Of a stretch of DNA of 64,000 bases, positions 44,377 to 53,837 are shown in pieces. Location: NCBI RefSeq assembly GCF_017811755.1, contig NZ_JADDJF010000015.1, positions 27,654 through 91,653 of the forward strand, given 5' to 3'. The stretch is from Pararhodobacter sp. SW119. Lineage in GTDB: Bacteria; Pseudomonadota; Alphaproteobacteria; Rhodobacterales; Rhodobacteraceae. The position numbers were made by a program, and so were the translations under genes. Position 1 is the first letter of the stretch; the number at the start of each line of letters is the position of its first letter. The notes under the pieces are model-generated. The model did not search any database, was not told the origin of the DNA, and was given only the letters and a program-made list of their open reading frames with translations.

Positions 44377-45770
44377 CACGCCGCCTTGAGCATGCCTTCG
44401 GCCTTCAGTTCGGCATGGGCTTCGTCCAGTGCCTTCGTCGCGCGCTCGATCAGCAGGTCGATCTCGGCGGGCTTGATCACCAGCGGCGGCGCGATGACCA
44501 TGCGGTCCATGACATGCCGCATGACGACATTGTTGGCAAAGCACCGCTCGCGGACGATGTAGCCCGCCGTTCCGGGCTCGGCGGCGAACTTCGCACGGCT
44601 CGCCTTGTCGGGCGTCAGCGCCAGCGATCCCATCAGCCCCACCAGCTTGGTCTCGCCGACCAGCGGATGATCGGCCAAGGCGTGCCAGCGTTCGGCCAGA
44701 TGGGGGTGGGCGACGTCGCGCACGTGGTCGATCACGCCTTCCTCCTCGATGATGCGCAGGTTCTCCAGCGCCACGGCGGCCGCGACCGGGTGGCCCGAAT
44801 AGGTGTAGCCGTGGTTGAACTCATCCTTTGCGATCACCTCGGCCACCTCGTCGCAGACGATGGAGCCGCCGATGGGCGCGTAGCCGGAACTGAGGCCCTT
44901 GGCGACGGTCATGATATGCGGGCGGATGCCGTAGGTCTGGCTTCCGAACCAGTTTCCCGTGCGCCCGAAGCCGGTGATCACCTCGTCGGCGATCAGCAGG
45001 ATCTCGTAGCGGTCGCAGATGCGCTGCACCTCGGGCCAGTAGCTGTCGGGCGGTACGATCACGCCGCCGGCGCCCTGGATCGGCTCGGCGATGAAGGCGG
45101 CGACGTTGTCCTCGCCCAGCTTCTCGATCATCGCCTCAAGCTGGCGCGCGCGTTCCAGACCGAATTCCTCGGGCGTCATGTCGCCGCCTTCGCTGTACCA
45201 GTGCGGCTGGTCGATATGGACGATATCGGGGATCGGCATGCCGCCCTGCGCGTGCATCCCGGCCATGCCGCCCAGGCTGGCGCTGCCCATGGAACTGCCG
45301 TGATAGGCGTTCTTGCGGCTGATGATCACCTTCTTGTCGGGCTTGCCCTTCATCGCCCAGTAGTGGCGCACCATGCGGATGTTGGTGTCGTTCGCCTCGG
45401 ACCCCGAGCCGGCGAAGAAGACATGGTTCAGGTCATGCGGCGCCAGTTCCGCCAGCCGCGCGGCCAGCGCGATGGCCGGCACGTGGCTGGTCTGAAAGAA
45501 GGTGTTGTAGAAGGGCAGCTCTTCCATCTGCCGCGCCGCGACCTGCGCCAGTTCCTTGCGCCCATAGCCGATGTTCACGCACCACAACCCGGCCATCCCG
45601 TCGAGGATCTCGTTGCCCTCGCTGTCGGTGAGCGTGACGCCCCGCGCGCGGGTGATGATGCGCGCGCCCTTCTTCGCCAGCCCTTCGTTGGCGGTGAACG
45701 GGTGCATGTGGTGCGCGGCGTCCAGCGCCTGCAGCTCGGCCGTGGGCAGATGGTTGCTGATCTGACGCAT
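44376..45770 (-). CDS. class III aminotransferase, putrescine/omega-amine type (SpuC-like)
   Basis: 464-aa PLP enzyme. Landmarks are GLWCVNIGYGRKEL, FFAGSGSEANDTNIRMVRHYW, YHGSSMGSASLGGM, LIADEVITGFGRTG and the Schiff-base Lys in MTVAKGLSSGYAPIGG. The pattern matches putrescine- and omega-amine-pyruvate transaminases. GGAGG lies upstream of the ATG. First structural gene after the GntR regulator, with a GntR-type palindrome in between. Confidence 0.92.
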   Translation of the reverse strand: MRQISNHLPTAELQALDAAHHMHPFTANEGLAKKGARIITRARGVTLTDSEGNEILDGMAGLWCVNIGYGRKELAQVAARQMEELPFYNTFFQTSHVPAIALAARLAELAPHDLNHVFFAGSGSEANDTNIRMVRHYWAMKGKPDKKVIISRKNAYHGSSMGSASLGGMAGMHAQGGMPIPDIVHIDQPHWYSEGGDMTPEEFGLERARQLEAMIEKLGEDNVAAFIAEPIQGAGGVIVPPDSYWPEVQRICDRYEILLIADEVITGFGRTGNWFGSQTYGIRPHIMTVAKGLSSGYAPIGGSIVCDEVAEVIAKDEFNHGYTYSGHPVAAAVALENLRIIEEEGVIDHVRDVAHPHLAERWHALADHPLVGETKLVGLMGSLALTPDKASRAKFAAEPGTAGYIVRERCFANNVVMRHVMDRMVIAPPLVIKPAEIDLLIERATKALDEAHAELKAEGMLKAA

Positions 45771-45851
45771 GAGGGGGACCTCCGCTATGGCCCCGGCGGG
45801 GCGGATTCGGTTGACAACAGGATAGGGTCGGAAAGGGACGGGTTCAATGGG

Positions 45852-45863
45852 ATTTGATCAAAT
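45852..45863. promoter_or_regulatory. possible GntR operator upstream of the aminotransferase
   Basis: ATTTGATCAAAT is a perfect 12-bp palindrome of a type seen for FCD-class GntR proteins. It shares TGATCAAAT with 46565-46573 in front of the regulator gene. It lies about 85 bp before the aminotransferase start and just after the regulator stop. Confidence 0.5.
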
Positions 45864-45888
45864 TATCCGGTCGGGCCGAGCACAGCGC

Positions 45889-46545
45889 TCAATTCTCCCC
45901 CAGCGCGGCGCGCACGCGCTCCAGGCCTTGCCCGGCATCGGCGGCAATCGCCTCGGCCAGCGCCTCGGGATCGCCCGCGCGCAGCGCGCGCAACCCGTCG
46001 CGGTGGCGGTCGGGTCCGGCATGGCCACCGCTTTCGATCACCACCCTCAGCGAGGGTCCGAAGCGCAGCCAGAGCGACTGGGTCAGCGCCAGCAGGATCG
46101 GCGCCTCCGCAGCTTCGTAGAGCGTGAAGTGAAACCTGTAGTTGCAGGCCAGATAGGCAGGCACGTCACCAGCCTCGATGGCGCGGTCCAGCTGACTGTC
46201 GATCTCAGTCAACGCCTCGATCGTGGCCTGTGTCATGCGCGCCTGCGCCATCCGCGCCAGTTGCGGTTCCAGAAGTTGCCGTGCGAAGGCCAGCTCGTCC
46301 AGTTGTGTGGCCGCCAGCCGCGGGACCGACACGCGACGGTTTTCATGAAGCGTCAGCGCGCCTTCCGCCGTCAGCCGCCGGATCGCCTCGCGCACCGGGG
46401 TCATGCCGGACCCGAGCGCGCGCACGATACCCTGTATCGTCACCTTCTGCCCCGGCGCCAGCACGCCGAACAGGATCATCTCGCGCAGGCGGCGATAGGT
46501 GGTCTCGTGTTCGGGCAGTCGGGCCGAAGCGGGGATCGTGTCCAT
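45889..46545 (-). CDS. GntR-family regulator, FCD subclass
   Basis: 218 aa. N-terminal winged helix (TYRRLREMILFGVLAPGQKV, LGSGMTPVREAIRRL, HENRRVSVPRL) and C-terminal FCD ligand domain with metal-site-like NYRFHFTLYEA. Start at 46545 (MDTIPASARLPEHETTYRRL). Probably controls the downstream amine-oxidising genes, and possibly the whole minus-strand block, through the TGATCAAAT sites. Confidence 0.9.
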   Translation of the reverse strand: MDTIPASARLPEHETTYRRLREMILFGVLAPGQKVTIQGIVRALGSGMTPVREAIRRLTAEGALTLHENRRVSVPRLAATQLDELAFARQLLEPQLARMAQARMTQATIEALTEIDSQLDRAIEAGDVPAYLACNYRFHFTLYEAAEAPILLALTQSLWLRFGPSLRVVIESGGHAGPDRHRDGLRALRAGDPEALAEAIAADAGQGLERVRAALGEN

Positions 46546-46564
46546 CGGGGCAACCGCCGGAAAG

Positions 46565-46573
46565 TGATCAAAT
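46565..46573. promoter_or_regulatory. possible GntR autoregulatory site
   Basis: TGATCAAAT, identical to nine bases of the palindrome at 45852-45863, located about 20 bp upstream of the regulator start codon. Confidence 0.4.
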
Positions 46574-46759
46574 CGCGCCAGAGATAGCCCTTCCCCGCGC
46601 CGCTGCCTAGTGGTGCCCTGCGCCAAGCGTCCCGTACAGGCCCCGGAAAAGGTTACCCAAAGGTTGCGATCACGACTTATATCACATGAAATCAATGAAC
46701 AAGGCTTCGGTCCGCTGGCGGACCAACCCCTTTTCGGCCTCAGTCGGCCCCGCCCGGCG

Positions 46760-47194
46760 TCATCCGTCCGGCATCAGATGCGCCTGCAGCCGCGCCCGCA
46801 CCGCCTCGGGCATGGGGGCGGATCGGCGGGTCTTCGGGTCGAAGAAGACCTCGGTCAGATCGTAGGTCGCATGCACCGCGCCCGTCTCGGCATGGACCAT
46901 CCGCAGCTTCAGCACCATCGAGCGGTTGCCGATCCGCGCCACCCCGCCGTCGATCACGAACAGATCGCCGGCCTTCAACTCCTGCAGGAAATTCGTCTCG
47001 GCCTTCGCGCTGACCATGTGCACGCCATGCGCCGCCATCATCTCGGCCAGGTTCAGTCCCAGCCGGGAATAGAAGTGAAAGCTCGCGTCATCGAAGAAGG
47101 GCGCGTAGTGGCGGACGTTCATGTGGCCGAAGATGTCGTGATGCCAGGGGTGAACCACCCCGCGCAAGAGTTCCAGTCGATCCGGCTCAGGCAT
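46760..47194 (-). CDS. acyl-CoA thioesterase, 4HBT hot-dog family
   Basis: 144 aa, hot-dog fold. The catalytic Asp lies in HPWHHDIFGHMNVRHY, the usual 4HBT position, followed by YSRLGLNLAEM and AETNFLQELKAGD. Probably hydrolyses an acyl-CoA in the cytoplasm; chain preference unknown. Its start overlaps the stop of the membrane-protein gene by 8 bp (ATGCCTGA). Confidence 0.88.
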   Translation of the reverse strand: MPEPDRLELLRGVVHPWHHDIFGHMNVRHYAPFFDDASFHFYSRLGLNLAEMMAAHGVHMVSAKAETNFLQELKAGDLFVIDGGVARIGNRSMVLKLRMVHAETGAVHATYDLTEVFFDPKTRRSAPMPEAVRARLQAHLMPDG

Positions 47195-47957
47195 GCAGTT
47201 CCCGCTTTTCTACAAAGTGACCGTGGATTGTGGTCAGCACGCTTGCCCCGACCAGTGTGACCGCCCATTGCACCGCAAATGCCCAGATCAGCGCCAGCGG
47301 CACCGACACCGGGGTCAGGATCCCGGTCGGCAGGTTCAGGACCCAGACCAGCAGGACCGACGCGACCGCCAGCACCAGGAATGCGCCGCCGCCCGTCCCG
47401 GTGGCGTACCAGGCTTCGTTCAGCGGCAGGCGCTTGCCCGTGGCCGCAGACGGCAGGATGGGCGAGATGCGGTAGGAGATATAGGCGACCGGCAGCCAGA
47501 CCAGCAGAAACAGGATCAGTCCGACCGGCCCGCGGACCGCCCCCTGATCGGCGACGACAACGGGCCCGACGATCAGCCCCGCAAGCAAGGCAAAGGGGAT
47601 CGCGACCAGCATCAGCACCAGCGAGAAGATGATGCCGGCCCAGAGATAGGACAGCATCGCCGCGCCATGAAATCGGGGGATGAAGCCCTCGGGCGCTTCC
47701 TCCAGCAGGATGTATCGATGCCAGCCGACCGCGATCCAGAGGGTCGCGCCCAGTTGCAGCAGCATCAGCACCGCCATGGCGCCCGCCCGGCCCGGCCGCG
47801 CGGCGCTTTCCGGATCCAGGAACATCGTGCTGGCGCCCCCCAGCGCAAGCGTCGCGGCCAGCAGCACCGCCATCGGAACCACCGAGATGCGCAGCGCCGG
47901 ACCCGGATTGTCCGTGACCATCCGGATCGCATGAAGCAGAATTCGTATTCCCAGCAT
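47187..47957 (-). CDS. multi-pass membrane protein of unknown function
   Basis: 256 aa with about six hydrophobic segments, for example VVPMAVLLAATLALGG, AVLMLLQLGATLWIAVGW, YLWAGIIFSLVLMLVAIPFA, LILFLLVWLPVAYISY and AFLVLAVASVLLVWVL. No catalytic motif is visible and I do not recognise a named family. Coupled to the thioesterase and divergent from argG, so it may act in lipid or membrane upkeep (guess). Confidence 0.75.
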   Translation of the reverse strand: MLGIRILLHAIRMVTDNPGPALRISVVPMAVLLAATLALGGASTMFLDPESAARPGRAGAMAVLMLLQLGATLWIAVGWHRYILLEEAPEGFIPRFHGAAMLSYLWAGIIFSLVLMLVAIPFALLAGLIVGPVVVADQGAVRGPVGLILFLLVWLPVAYISYRISPILPSAATGKRLPLNEAWYATGTGGGAFLVLAVASVLLVWVLNLPTGILTPVSVPLALIWAFAVQWAVTLVGASVLTTIHGHFVEKRELHA

Positions 47958-48085
47958 CGCGGCTCGCTCTTTCTCGGGACGGCCGCAGTAAGGCGGCGCC
48001 TGTGGGCGCTGTCAACCGGTTGGCGGGTGTTGCGCGGGGCGGACAAAGCGGATAGCTGAAGCGCGACTTTTTGCAGGAGTGCCCC

Positions 48086-49312
48086 ATGTCCGCGCCGAAG
48101 AAAGTGGTGCTCGCCTATTCGGGCGGCCTCGATACCTCGATCATCCTGAAATGGCTGCAGACCGAATACGGCTGCGAGGTGGTGACCTTCACCGCCGACC
48201 TGGGCCAGGGCGAGGAGCTGGAGCCGGCGCGCAAGAAGGCCGAACTTCTGGGCATCAAGCCCGAGAACATCCACATCGAGGACGTGCGCGAGGAATTCGT
48301 GCGCGACTTCGTCTTCCCGATGATGCGGGCGAACGCGCTTTACGAGGGGCTCTACCTGCTCGGCACCTCCATCGCGCGGCCGCTGATCTCCAAGCGGCTG
48401 GTCGAGATCGCGGCCGAGACCGGCGCCGATGCGGTCGCCCATGGCGCCACCGGCAAGGGCAACGATCAGGTGCGGTTCGAATTGTCGGCCTACGCGCTCA
48501 ACCCCGACATCAAGGTCATCGCGCCGTGGCGCGAATGGGACCTGACCAGCCGCACGAAACTGCTGGAATTCGCCGAGGCGCACCAGATCCCCATCGCCAG
48601 GGACAAGCGCGGGGAGGCACCGTTCTCGGTCGACGCGAACCTGCTGCACACCTCGTCCGAGGGCAAGGTGCTGGAAGACCCGGGGCAGGAGGCGCCGGAC
48701 TATGTCTATCAGCGCACCGTCCACCCCGAGGACGCGCCGGATACGCCCGAGATGGTCGAGATTTCGTTTGAGCGGGGCGATGCGGTCGCCATCGACGGGC
48801 AGGCGATGTCGCCCGCCGAAATCCTGACGAAGCTGAACGAACTGGGCGGCAAGCACGGGGTCGGGCGGCTGGACCTGGTGGAAAACCGCTTCGTCGGCAT
48901 GAAATCGCGCGGCATCTACGAGACGCCGGGCGGCACGATCCTGTTGGAGGCGCATCGCGGGATCGAGCAGATCACGCTCGATTCGGGCGCGGGGCATCTG
49001 AAGGACGCGCTGATGCCGCGCTATGCGGAATTGATCTACAACGGCTTCTGGTTCAGCCCCGAGCGCGAGATGCTGCAGGCCGCCATCGACCGCAGCCAGG
49101 AGCATGTGACCGGGACGGTGCGTGTCAAGCTCTACAAGGGGGCGGCGCGGACGGTGGCGCGCTGGTCCGAGATGAGTCTCTATTCCGAGGCGCATGTCAC
49201 CTTCGAGGACGATGCCGGCGCCTACGACCAGAAGGACGCGGCGGGCTTCATCCGGCTGAACGCGCTGCGGCTGAAGCTGATCGCGGCGCGGAACCGGCGG
49301 CTGGGCGGCTGA
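48086..49312 (+). CDS. argG: argininosuccinate synthase
   Basis: 408 aa. ATP-dependent condensation of citrulline and aspartate in arginine synthesis. The PP-motif is at the N-terminus ([18 protein letters not shown]), with [13 protein letters not shown] and [14 protein letters not shown] later. The ATG at 48086 has AGGAG seven bases upstream; an in-frame codon at 48071 lacks this. It converges on argF with two copies of the dispersed element between them. Confidence 0.97.
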   Translation: MSAPKKVVLAYSGGLDTSIILKWLQTEYGCEVVTFTADLGQGEELEPARKKAELLGIKPENIHIEDVREEFVRDFVFPMMRANALYEGLYLLGTSIARPLISKRLVEIAAETGADAVAHGATGKGNDQVRFELSAYALNPDIKVIAPWREWDLTSRTKLLEFAEAHQIPIARDKRGEAPFSVDANLLHTSSEGKVLEDPGQEAPDYVYQRTVHPEDAPDTPEMVEISFERGDAVAIDGQAMSPAEILTKLNELGGKHGVGRLDLVENRFVGMKSRGIYETPGGTILLEAHRGIEQITLDSGAGHLKDALMPRYAELIYNGFWFSPEREMLQAAIDRSQEHVTGTVRVKLYKGAARTVARWSEMSLYSEAHVTFEDDAGAYDQKDAAGFIRLNALRLKLIAARNRRLGG

Positions 49313-49346
49313 ACCCCGGCCGCCGATGGCCCGCCCGACCTGCGTG

Positions 49347-49418
49347 GTGCGCAAATTTGCGCACTTCTGCAAGTCACTGAAAATAAGAAACTATCCGGCG
49401 CCGTTTACCGCAATGAAA
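49347..49418 (-). repeat. dispersed convergent-junction element, copy D
   Basis: Minus strand: box TTTCATTGCGGTAAAC starting at 49418, perfect 18-bp palindrome GTGCGCAAATTTGCGCAC at 49364-49347. Spacing from box GG to centre is 53.5 bp. Confidence 0.8.
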
Positions 49419-49513
49419 CTTTCGTTGCGGCCACGGGAAGGCGCGCGGACGCCAGGGTAACAACTGTTTCGGGCGTGGGCCTCCGCACCCCGGCGCGACG
49501 CGGGGCGCAGACC

Positions 49514-49585
49514 TTTCGTTGCGGTTAACGGGGCGAATTCGCGCAGCGATTTCAAGGGTATGCCGAAGCGTGCAAATTTGCACGC
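49514..49585 (+). repeat. dispersed convergent-junction element, copy C
   Basis: Box TTTCGTTGCGGTTAAC at 49514, perfect 18-bp palindrome GCGTGCAAATTTGCACGC at 49568-49585. Spacing from box GG to centre is 53.5 bp. Compared with copy D, both arms change together and pairing is kept. Confidence 0.8.
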
Positions 49586-49622
49586 CGTCGGTGCCGACGC
49601 GCGACCGGGACGCGTCCGGCGG

Positions 49623-50549
49623 TCAGACGCCCAGGCACCAGCGCATGATCGCCTTCTGGGCGTGGAGGCGGTTTTCGGCCTCGTCCCAGATCACCGATTG
49701 CGGGCCGTCCATGACGGCGTTCGTCACCTCGTCCTCGCGGTGGGCGGGCAGGCAGTGCATGAACAGCGCGTCGGGCTTCGCGGCCGCCATCAGCCGCTCG
49801 TTCACCTGATAGGCGCGCAACTGGTTGTGGCGGCGTTCCTTGGTGGACTGGCTGTCGTGCATCGAGACCCAGGTATCGGTGACGACGAGATCGGCGCCGG
49901 CGACCGCTTCCATCGGGTCGCGCGTGATCTCGACCTTGCTGCCGCGATCGCGGGCGAAGCGGATGAACTCGGCCTCGGGGTCGAGGGTTGGCGGGCCGGT
50001 GAAGGTGAAATCGAACCCGAACTGCCCGGCCGCGTGCAGGAACGAGGCGCAGACATTGTTGCCGTCGCCCGACCAGACCACCTTCCGGCCCGCGATCGGG
50101 CCGCGATGCTCCTCGTAGGTCAGCAAGTCGGCCATGATCTGGCAGGGATGGGTGCGGTTGGTCAGTCCGTTGATGACCGGCACGCTGGCGTATTCGGCGA
50201 GTTCCTGCAGCACCGACTCCTCGTAGGTGCGGATCATGATCAGATCGACGAAGCGTGACAGCACCCGCGCCGTGTCGGCGATGGTTTCGCCATGACCCAG
50301 TTGCAGTTCGGCCCCCGACAGGACCATCGTCTGCCCGCCCATCTGCCGCACACCGACGTCGAAGCTGACGCGCGTGCGGGTCGAGGGTTTCTCGAAGATC
50401 AGCGCCACCATCTTGCCGGCCAGCGGCTGCGTGTCGTCGGGTGCGGCGCGGCCGCGACCGTCGCGCGCCGACTTCATCGCGCGCGCCTGGTCGATCATGG
50501 CGCGCAGGGCATCGGCGTCGGTGGCGTGGATGTCGAGGAAATGGTTCAT
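49623..50549 (-). CDS. argF: ornithine carbamoyltransferase
   Basis: 308 aa. Makes citrulline from ornithine and carbamoyl phosphate. Carbamoyl-phosphate loop [18 protein letters not shown] in [11 protein letters not shown], ornithine-binding VSMHD and [12 protein letters not shown]. Start at 50549 ([12 protein letters not shown]). Downstream of argD on the same strand, with an intergenic hairpin repeat between them; argG converges from the other side. Confidence 0.97.
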   Translation of the reverse strand: MNHFLDIHATDADALRAMIDQARAMKSARDGRGRAAPDDTQPLAGKMVALIFEKPSTRTRVSFDVGVRQMGGQTMVLSGAELQLGHGETIADTARVLSRFVDLIMIRTYEESVLQELAEYASVPVINGLTNRTHPCQIMADLLTYEEHRGPIAGRKVVWSGDGNNVCASFLHAAGQFGFDFTFTGPPTLDPEAEFIRFARDRGSKVEITRDPMEAVAGADLVVTDTWVSMHDSQSTKERRHNQLRAYQVNERLMAAAKPDALFMHCLPAHREDEVTNAVMDGPQSVIWDEAENRLHAQKAIMRWCLGV

Positions 50550-50575
50550 GGCAAGGGCCTGTTCGGGACCGGGGA

Positions 50576-50643
50576 AGGGGGCGCTGCCCCCTCGTCGCGC
50601 GGCGCGCGACTTCACCCCCGGGATATTTGTGGACAGAAAATCG
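50576..50643 (-). repeat. GC hairpin plus CCCCCGGGATATTT repeat between argD and argF
   Basis: Stem arms AGGGGGC and GCCCCCT with loop GCT (50576-50592), then about 20 bp later CCCCCGGGATATTTGTGG on the plus strand. From memory, this combination is common between genes in Rhodobacterales. It may act as an mRNA processing or stability element. Confidence 0.5.
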
Positions 50644-50649
50644 GAGGGG

Positions 50650-51822
50650 TCAGGCGGTCTCCAGCGCGGCGGCGGCGTGGTCGAGGCGGGAGACGGCCTC
50701 GGCCAGGTCGGCGTCGGGGATGTTGAGGGCGGGCAGGAGGCGGATGACGTTGTCGGCGGCGGGCACGACCAGAAGGCCCGCGTCGCGCGCCGCGGCGACG
50801 AGATCGGTGTTGGGACGGGCGCATTTCAGGCCCAGCATCAGGCCGGTGCCGCGCACCGCCTCGAAGGCGTCGGGATGCGCGGCGACGAGCCCCTCGAGCT
50901 TCTGGCGCAGGAGGCCGGACTTGCGCGTCACCTCGGCTAGGAAGGCCGGGTCGGCGACGATTTCCATGACCTTCAGCCCCACGGCGCAGGCGAGCGGGTT
51001 GCCGCCATAGGTGGAGCCGTGGGTGCCGGCGGTCATGCAGGCCGCGGCGCGTTCGCTCGCCAGGACCGCGCCCAGGGGAAAGCCGCCGCCGATGCCCTTG
51101 GCGACCATCATGATGTCGGGCGCGATGCCGGCCCATTCATGCGCGAAGAGCCGGCCGGTGCGCCCCATGCCGCATTGCACCTCGTCCAGCACGAGGAGCG
51201 CCCCGGTCTTGTCACAGGCGGCGCGCAGGCCCTTCAGGCAAGCCTCGGGCAGGGGCCGGATGCCGCCTTCGCCCTGGATCGGTTCGATCAGGACGGCGGC
51301 GACGCTGTCGTCCATCGCGGCCTCGAAGGCGTCATGGTCGCCCCAGGGCAGGGTCTTGAAGCCGGGCATCAGCGGTCCGAAGCCGTCGGTCATCTTGGCC
51401 GATCCGGCCGCGGCGATGGCGCCAGTGGAGCGGCCGTGAAAGGCGCCCTCGAAGGTCAGGATCGTGGGGCGGTCCTGACCGGCGTCGTGCCAGAAGCGGC
51501 GGATCATCTTGATCGCGAGTTCCGCAGCCTCGGTGCCCGAGTTGGTGAAGAAGACGCTGTCGGCGAAGGTCGCGTCGACCAGCGCGTCGGCCAGCGCCTG
51601 CTGCTGGGGAATTTCGTAAAGGTTCGAAACGTGCCAGAGTTGCGCGGCCTGTTCGCCCAGGGCCTGCACCAGTGCCGGGTGCGCGTGACCCAGCGCGTTG
51701 ACGGCAATGCCGGCGCCGAGGTCCAGAAAGCGGCGGCCGCTTGCGTCGGTCAGCCAGGAGCCTTCGCCCTTCACGAAAGTGAGCGGCGTACGGTTGTAGG
51801 TGGGCAGGACGGAGGGGATCAT
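50650..51822 (-). CDS. argD: acetylornithine/succinyldiaminopimelate aminotransferase
   Basis: 390-aa PLP enzyme. N-terminal [54 protein letters not shown] and Schiff-base Lys in [14 protein letters not shown]. Transaminates N-acetylglutamate semialdehyde to acetylornithine. Start at 51822 ([11 protein letters not shown]). First of the argD-argF pair, divergent from ilvD. Confidence 0.95.
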   Translation of the reverse strand: MIPSVLPTYNRTPLTFVKGEGSWLTDASGRRFLDLGAGIAVNALGHAHPALVQALGEQAAQLWHVSNLYEIPQQQALADALVDATFADSVFFTNSGTEAAELAIKMIRRFWHDAGQDRPTILTFEGAFHGRSTGAIAAAGSAKMTDGFGPLMPGFKTLPWGDHDAFEAAMDDSVAAVLIEPIQGEGGIRPLPEACLKGLRAACDKTGALLVLDEVQCGMGRTGRLFAHEWAGIAPDIMMVAKGIGGGFPLGAVLASERAAACMTAGTHGSTYGGNPLACAVGLKVMEIVADPAFLAEVTRKSGLLRQKLEGLVAAHPDAFEAVRGTGLMLGLKCARPNTDLVAAARDAGLLVVPAADNVIRLLPALNIPDADLAEAVSRLDHAAAALETA

Positions 51823-52037
51823 CGCAGGTTCCTGAAAGAGGGCCCAGAGGTGCCAAAGCCGCCGGGGCAAGTCAACGCACGGAATGAGGGGGCAGTCGGG
51901 ATCGGCCGTCAGCCGCGGGGGCGTCGGCGTCGCAGGAGGGCGCGGGATGCGGTGCGAGCGATCATGGCGATTGCTTAGCGTGGCCGGCGCGGGTTGTCGA
52001 CGGGAAAACGCCGGGGGGTGCGTGCGCTTTGCCACCT

Positions 52038-52054
52038 TGCCCCTGTCGGGGGCA
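52038..52054 (+). other. terminator-like hairpin in the ilvD leader
   Basis: Arms TGCCCC and GGGGCA with a 5-nt loop, followed by TTCTTT, ending about 43 bp before the ilvD start. It could be an attenuator. No leader peptide rich in Ile, Val or Leu is evident upstream, so this is tentative. Confidence 0.35.
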
Positions 52055-52096
52055 TTCTTTATCCCTTCGCTCAGCCAGTTGCCGGGAGGGACCGCC

Positions 52097-53830
52097 ATGA
52101 CCAATCAGCGCTTCGACAAGTCGAAACTGCCCAGCCGCCATGTGACCGAGGGGCCGGCCCGCGCGCCGCATCGGTCGTATTTCTACGCGATGGGCATTTC
52201 CGAGGAGGAGATCCACGCGCCCTGGGTCGGTGTCGCGACCTGCTGGAACGAGGCGGCGCCCTGCAACATCGCGCTGAACCGGCAGGCGCAGGTGGTCAAG
52301 CACGGCGTCAAGAAAAGCGGCGGTACCCCGCGCGAGTTCACCACCATCACCGTGACCGACGGCATCGCCATGGGGCACGAGGGGATGCGGTCGTCGCTGG
52401 CCTCGCGCGAGGCGATCGCGGATACGGTCGAGCTGACCATGCGCGGGCATTGCTACGACGCCATCGTCGGGCTGGCGGGCTGCGACAAGTCGCTGCCGGG
52501 GATGATGATGGCGATGGTGCGGCTGAACACGCCGTCGGTCTTCATCTACGGCGGCTCGATCTTGCCGGGCCGGCTGAACGGGCAGGACGTGACCGTGCAG
52601 GACGTGTTCGAGGCGGTGGGCAAGCACCAGGCGGGCAACTACTCGGATGCGGAACTGGAGATACTGGAACGCATCGCCTGCCCCAGCGCGGGGGCCTGCG
52701 GCGGGCAGTTCACCGCCAACACCATGGCCTGCGTGTCCGAGGCCGTTGGCCTGGCGCTGCCGAATTCCAGCGGCGCGCCCGCGCCCTACGAGAGCCGCGA
52801 CCAGTATTGCGAAGCTTCGGGCGTCGCGGTGATGAAGCTGCTGGAGAAGAACATCCGCGCCCGCGACATCGTCACCCGCAAGGCGCTGGAAAACGCCGCG
52901 CGAGTCGTGGCCTGCACCGGGGGATCGACCAACGCGGGCCTCCACCTGCCCGCCATCGCGCACGAGGCCGGGATCGACTTCGACCTCTTCGACGTCTGCG
53001 ACATCTTCCGCGACACGCCGTATTTCGTCGACCTGAAGCCGGGCGGCAAATACGTGGCAAAGGATATGTACGAAGCTGGCGGCGTGCCGGTGGTGATGAA
53101 CGAATTGCGCAAGCAGGGCCTGGTGCACGAGGATTGCATCACCGCCACCGGCCGAACCATGGGCGAGGAACTGGACCTGGTGAAGCGCGAGGCCGACGGC
53201 CGCGTGATCTACCCCGCCGCCACGCCGATCACCAAGACCGGCGGCGTCGTGGGGCTGAAGGGCAACCTCGCCCCCGAAGGCGCCATCGTGAAGGTCGCGG
53301 GCATGTCCGAGGAAGAGCAGGTCTTCACCGGCCCCGCGCGCGTCTTCGACTGCGAGGAAGACGCCTTCGCCGCCGTCAAGGCGCGGGAGTACGAGGAAGG
53401 CGAAGTGATCGTCATCCGCAACGAGGGCCCCGCAGGCGGCCCCGGCATGCGCGAGATGCTGGCCACCACCGCCGCGCTTAGCGGGCAAGGCATGGGCAAG
53501 AAGGTTGCGCTGATCACCGATGGGCGTTTTTCCGGCGCGACGCGGGGGTTCTGCGTCGGCCATGTCGGCCCCGAGGCGGCGCATGGCGGGCCGATCGCAT
53601 TGCTGAAGAACGGCGACAAGGTGACCATCGACGCGATCAGGGGCGAGCTTTCGGTCGATCTGTCGGACGACGAGCTGGAACGGCGCAAGGCCGATTGGCA
53701 GGGACCGCGTCCGACGATTTACGCCAGCGGGTCGCTCTGGAAATATGCGCAACTTGTCGGCGGGGCCCGGAAGGGGGCGGTGACGCACCCCGGCGGGGGC
53801 GCCGAAGTCCATGTCTACATGGACCTCTGA
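52097..53830 (+). CDS. ilvD: dihydroxy-acid dehydratase
   Basis: 577 aa. Iron-sulfur enzyme of branched-chain amino acid synthesis. Cluster cysteines in [31 protein letters not shown] and [16 protein letters not shown]-terminal [20 protein letters not shown]. Start at 52097 ([19 protein letters not shown]) follows CCGGGAGGG; an open frame upstream has no family similarity. A lipoprotein gene follows 7 bp after the stop. Confidence 0.97.
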   Translation: MTNQRFDKSKLPSRHVTEGPARAPHRSYFYAMGISEEEIHAPWVGVATCWNEAAPCNIALNRQAQVVKHGVKKSGGTPREFTTITVTDGIAMGHEGMRSSLASREAIADTVELTMRGHCYDAIVGLAGCDKSLPGMMMAMVRLNTPSVFIYGGSILPGRLNGQDVTVQDVFEAVGKHQAGNYSDAELEILERIACPSAGACGGQFTANTMACVSEAVGLALPNSSGAPAPYESRDQYCEASGVAVMKLLEKNIRARDIVTRKALENAARVVACTGGSTNAGLHLPAIAHEAGIDFDLFDVCDIFRDTPYFVDLKPGGKYVAKDMYEAGGVPVVMNELRKQGLVHEDCITATGRTMGEELDLVKREADGRVIYPAATPITKTGGVVGLKGNLAPEGAIVKVAGMSEEEQVFTGPARVFDCEEDAFAAVKAREYEEGEVIVIRNEGPAGGPGMREMLATTAALSGQGMGKKVALITDGRFSGATRGFCVGHVGPEAAHGGPIALLKNGDKVTIDAIRGELSVDLSDDELERRKADWQGPRPTIYASGSLWKYAQLVGGARKGAVTHPGGGAEVHVYMDL

Positions 53831-53837
53831 CGCGCCG

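Larger units (their letters stand above)
49313..49622. other. 310-bp argG/argF convergent gap with two inverted element copies
   Basis: No gene. Holds a minus-strand copy (49347-49418) and a plus-strand copy (49514-49585) of the dispersed element, boxes facing each other and palindromes outward. A third box-like CTTTCGTTGCGG at 49419-49430 is identical to 12 bases of the box at 49513-49524 but lacks a good palindrome downstream. Confidence 0.7.
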
